Positions 6,379 through 8,862 of a DNA stretch of 8,862 nucleotides are shown one piece after another. The DNA lies in contig DATLBY010000154.1 of assembly GCA_035526665.1 (NCBI GenBank), positions 1 to 8,862 on the forward strand, read 5' to 3'. Position numbers and translations under genes: made by a program. The notes beneath the pieces were generated by a model. That model was not told the DNA's origin and did not search any database. It was given only the letters and a program-made list of their open reading frames with translations. Source of the stretch: DATLBY01 sp035526665. GTDB lineage: Bacteria > Acidobacteriota > Terriglobia > Bryobacterales > Bryobacteraceae. The number at the start of each line of letters is the position of its first letter. The stretch's first letter is position 1.

Positions 6379-8862
6379 TTAATCCAGGTACATGAATTCA
6401 TTCGATGCAAGCAAAATGCGGCAAAGGCTCTGCCAGGATTGGAGGACGGCGGTATCACCCGGGCGCTGGGCGGCGACGCTCTTGACATAGTCGAGAGCGC
6501 CGCCGATTTCATCCGCCGCGGGCTGCCGTGACAGAATCCGGGAATAGGCGGCCGTAACCCGTCCCCGATCATCCAAATTCGCATTAGAGAGAAGCTGTTT
6601 CGCTAGCGTCTCCGCTCTTTCGGTGACGAACTTGCTATTCATCATGAAGAGCGCCTGGGGAGCGACGTTAGTGCGGGCGCGTCCTTCATTGGTGGTGGTC
6701 GCGTCGCCGAAGTCAAAAAGATTCAGCAGAGTGGGAAGATTCGACCGGCGAAGCGGCAGATACACGGTGCGCCGCTTGACGGTTTCGGGACTGATGCTCT
6801 TGCGGCCTTCGGCGTTCTCCCCGTCCGTTCCTTTCCCGCTCTGTAACGTTCCGCCCATGGTGAGGTCGAGCGATCCATCAATCGCCAGCATTCCATCCCG
6901 AATCTCTTCCACGTCCAACCGGCGGCGCGGGAATCGGGACCAGAGCCGGTTTGCAGGGTCTGTGTCCGCTTTCAATTTAGAGATTTGGCTGCTCTGCTGG
7001 TACGTGCTGGAAAGCATGATCATGCGGTGCATGGTCTTGACGGACCAGCCGTTTTCCACGAATTTCGCCGCCAGGAAATCCAACAGTTCCGGGTGCGTTG
7101 GCTTTTCTCCCATCAAACCCCAATTGCTGGGCGTGCGGACCAAGCCTTCACTGAAGTGGCCCTGCCATATCCGGTTGACCATAACACGCGCCGTGAGGGG
7201 GTGCTTGCCGTCGGTCAACCACTGGGCGAATTCGAGCCGCCCGCTGCCGCGGCGGATCGGTGGCTGATCATCGCCGGCAATAATGCTGAGAAAGCGCTTT
7301 TCGACAGGTTCGCCAGGATTGGCCGCATCACCGCGGATAAATACTTTCTGGACAACGGGAGCGCCTTCGGTGACGGCAGTAGCCATGGCCGGCTCAGGCG
7401 GCGCGACTTTCTTTAGCTCCTCCTCCTGTGTCTTCAAGCTGGCGATCCGCGCCTTAATTTCCGGCGTGTAAAAGCTGTCGCGTGTCTGCTCGTCGAAGGC
7501 AAACGGACCTTCTTTCGCGAGTACTCCCGTAAAGAACGGACTTTTGCTCTCACCCATCTTGGGCTTCTCGGGAGGATCCTCTCCCTTGGCGATCGCCTCG
7601 TCGACTTTCTTCTGCCACTGGGCCGCCTTCGCTTCCCATGCCTTGTAACTGGATAGGAATTCAGATTCGTAAGCCTGTGTTACCTGCGCCAGGGTATCCG
7701 GGGAAGCCTTTTCAAACGCGTCCAGGAAAGGACGCGGCTCGCTCCCGGGTTTCAGGAAGGTGATCCAGCGCGAGAGTATTTCAGGCCGCAGTCCCATGGA
7801 ACCGGCCAACTTTGCTTCGTTTTCAGACTGCCTCAGTACACGATAGGCCGCCGTCATATAGTCGTCTACCCTGGATTTCATCGAGTCTACGTGCCGCTCG
7901 TTTTCCATCTCCACAATGGTCTCGAGTTTCTTCTTCACTCCGTTTACCTTGTGTTGATGAGCCTCGTAATCGTCGAAGACCGGCTTGGAGACTAGCGGCG
8001 CATCGTACATCTGCGATACCGTGCCCTCAATTTTCTTGAAGGCCTTGGTATTGGCGAAGATGGCGGCCATGGAGTAGTAATCTTTGGTCGGGATGGGATC
8101 GAACTTGTGATCGTGGCACCGGGCGCAGGCTACCGTGAGGCCGAGAAAGGCGCGGGAAGTGGTGTCAATCTGCTCGTCAATGAAGTCATAGAGCATCTTC
8201 AGCTTGTCCTGCTCGGCGATCAGGCGGGGTCCGATGGCAAGAAAGCCGGTGGCGACGATGCCGTTCACGTTCACGGAGCCGTCTTTGGCGGGAAGCAGGT
8301 CACCCGCGATTTGTTCTTTGACGAACTGATCGTATGGTAAATCCTTATTAAAGGCATCGATCACGTAATCGCGATATCGCCACGCGTACGGATAACGATG
8401 GTCCTCATCCGCGCCGGTGGAGTCGGCGTAGCGGGCCACATCCAACCAGTGCCTTCCCCAGCGTTCGCCGTACCGCGGCGAAGCCAGCAAGCGATCAATC
8501 ACCTTCTCAAAAGCAGCGGGCGACTTGTCGGCGAGGAAATCGTCGAGTTCGTTTTGGGTGGGGGGCAGACCAATCAGGTCGAAAGTGGCGCGCCGGAGGA
8601 GAGCAACCTTGTCCGCCGGAGGCGCGGGCCGCACCTTCTTCTCTTCCATTTTCGCTAGCATGAAATTGTCGATGGCATTCTTCGGCCAAGCGGCATCCTG
8701 CACGGCCGGTACGGGATGGGGCCTCACCGGGCGGAATGACCAGAATTCCTTCTGCCCGCGGGTAAACTCTTTCTTTTTTGCCGGAATGGCGGCTACTGGA
8801 GCCGCTGCGCCGGTTGCCGGCATGGGCGCGCCCATTTTGACCCATTCGCTAATCGCGGCAAT
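6379..8862 (-). CDS. PSD1-type c-type cytochrome protein (DUF1549 + DUF1553), 5'-truncated
   Basis: A large exported protein of the planctomycete-type cytochrome family; role unknown, usually paired with DUF1501 as here. The frame stays open past ATG 8835 to the window edge, and the nine extra residues plus the next few ('AAISEWVKMGAPMP') look like the C-terminal end of a PSCyt1 cytochrome domain, so the true start and probably a first haem site lie outside. Counting from M at 8835: a linker (to 30); DUF1549 at about 31-255 with 'FWSFRPV', 'LLRRATFDLIGLPPT', 'SPRYGERWGRHWLDVARYAD' and the haem-binding 'CARCH' (237-241) in 'CARCHDHKFDPI'; a charged, helical middle (260-500); 'RGDAANPGEPVEKRFL'; and DUF1553 at about 531-790 with 'HPLTARVMVNRIWQGHFSEGLV', 'WSVKTMHRMIMLSSTYQQSS' and 'RRRLDVEEIRDGMLAIDG'. 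The CxxCH motif implies covalent haem attached outside the cytoplasm. It is the first visible gene of a two-gene operon. Confidence 0.93.
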   Translation of the reverse strand: MAAISEWVKMGAPMPATGAAAPVAAIPAKKKEFTRGQKEFWSFRPVRPHPVPAVQDAAWPKNAIDNFMLAKMEEKKVRPAPPADKVALLRRATFDLIGLPPTQNELDDFLADKSPAAFEKVIDRLLASPRYGERWGRHWLDVARYADSTGADEDHRYPYAWRYRDYVIDAFNKDLPYDQFVKEQIAGDLLPAKDGSVNVNGIVATGFLAIGPRLIAEQDKLKMLYDFIDEQIDTTSRAFLGLTVACARCHDHKFDPIPTKDYYSMAAIFANTKAFKKIEGTVSQMYDAPLVSKPVFDDYEAHQHKVNGVKKKLETIVEMENERHVDSMKSRVDDYMTAAYRVLRQSENEAKLAGSMGLRPEILSRWITFLKPGSEPRPFLDAFEKASPDTLAQVTQAYESEFLSSYKAWEAKAAQWQKKVDEAIAKGEDPPEKPKMGESKSPFFTGVLAKEGPFAFDEQTRDSFYTPEIKARIASLKTQEEELKKVAPPEPAMATAVTEGAPVVQKVFIRGDAANPGEPVEKRFLSIIAGDDQPPIRRGSGRLEFAQWLTDGKHPLTARVMVNRIWQGHFSEGLVRTPSNWGLMGEKPTHPELLDFLAAKFVENGWSVKTMHRMIMLSSTYQQSSQISKLKADTDPANRLWSRFPRRRLDVEEIRDGMLAIDGSLDLTMGGTLQSGKGTDGENAEGRKSISPETVKRRTVYLPLRRSNLPTLLNLFDFGDATTTNEGRARTNVAPQALFMMNSKFVTERAETLAKQLLSNANLDDRGRVTAAYSRILSRQPAADEIGGALDYVKSVAAQRPGDTAVLQSWQSLCRILLASNEFMYLD

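Noticed and set aside
1..8862. tRNA, rRNA, CRISPR array, insertion sequence or other mobile element
   Set aside because: No repeat array, transposase motif, terminal inverted repeat or tRNA-like cloverleaf was recognised, and nearly every base falls inside a well-supported gene.

Overview
The window looks like chromosomal DNA from a GC-rich soil bacterium, most likely an acidobacterium of the Bryobacterales/Solibacter type. This is inferred from protein content: a DUF1501 protein paired with a PSD1-type cytochrome (DUF1549/DUF1553), exported DUF4384 proteins, an exported caspase-TPR protein, and an ECF sigma factor followed by a FecR-like protein with a 'YLWD..G.PDPEIqkLE' N-terminus. Planctomycetes and Verrucomicrobia carry some of these families too, so the phylum call is moderate. 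The DNA is almost entirely coding, with seven genes. Two of them run off the window edges.

Plus strand, 1-4946. The first block holds a DUF4384 protein (left end cut off), a second DUF4384 protein two bases later, and a large exported caspase-like peptidase (family C14). The peptidase also carries a PEGA domain and a long TPR array, and its start overlaps the gene before it by 26 bases. This looks like one transcription unit for an extracytoplasmic caspase/DUF4384 module. After a 90-base gap comes an ECF sigma factor, overlapped by four bases (ATGA) by a membrane-anchored FecR-like protein that is its probable anti-sigma factor. Both genes have nearly the same ribosome binding site, CGAGGC, seven bases before the start.

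Minus strand, 8862-4963. Read right to left, a PSD1-family protein (5' end beyond the window) with a CARCH c-type haem motif is followed three bases later by a DUF1501 protein with a Tat signal. This is the common DUF1549/DUF1553 plus DUF1501 pair, probably a periplasmic cytochrome/sulfatase-fold partnership of unknown substrate. The two blocks converge with only 16 bases between stop codons.

The part most worth following up is the plus-strand block. It has an intact His/Cys dyad, a 12-residue loop that fits the EF-hand pattern, a basic linker that could be self-cleaved, two separate DUF4384 partners, and an adjacent sigma/anti-sigma pair. No RNA gene, CRISPR array, insertion sequence or convincing intrinsic terminator was seen.
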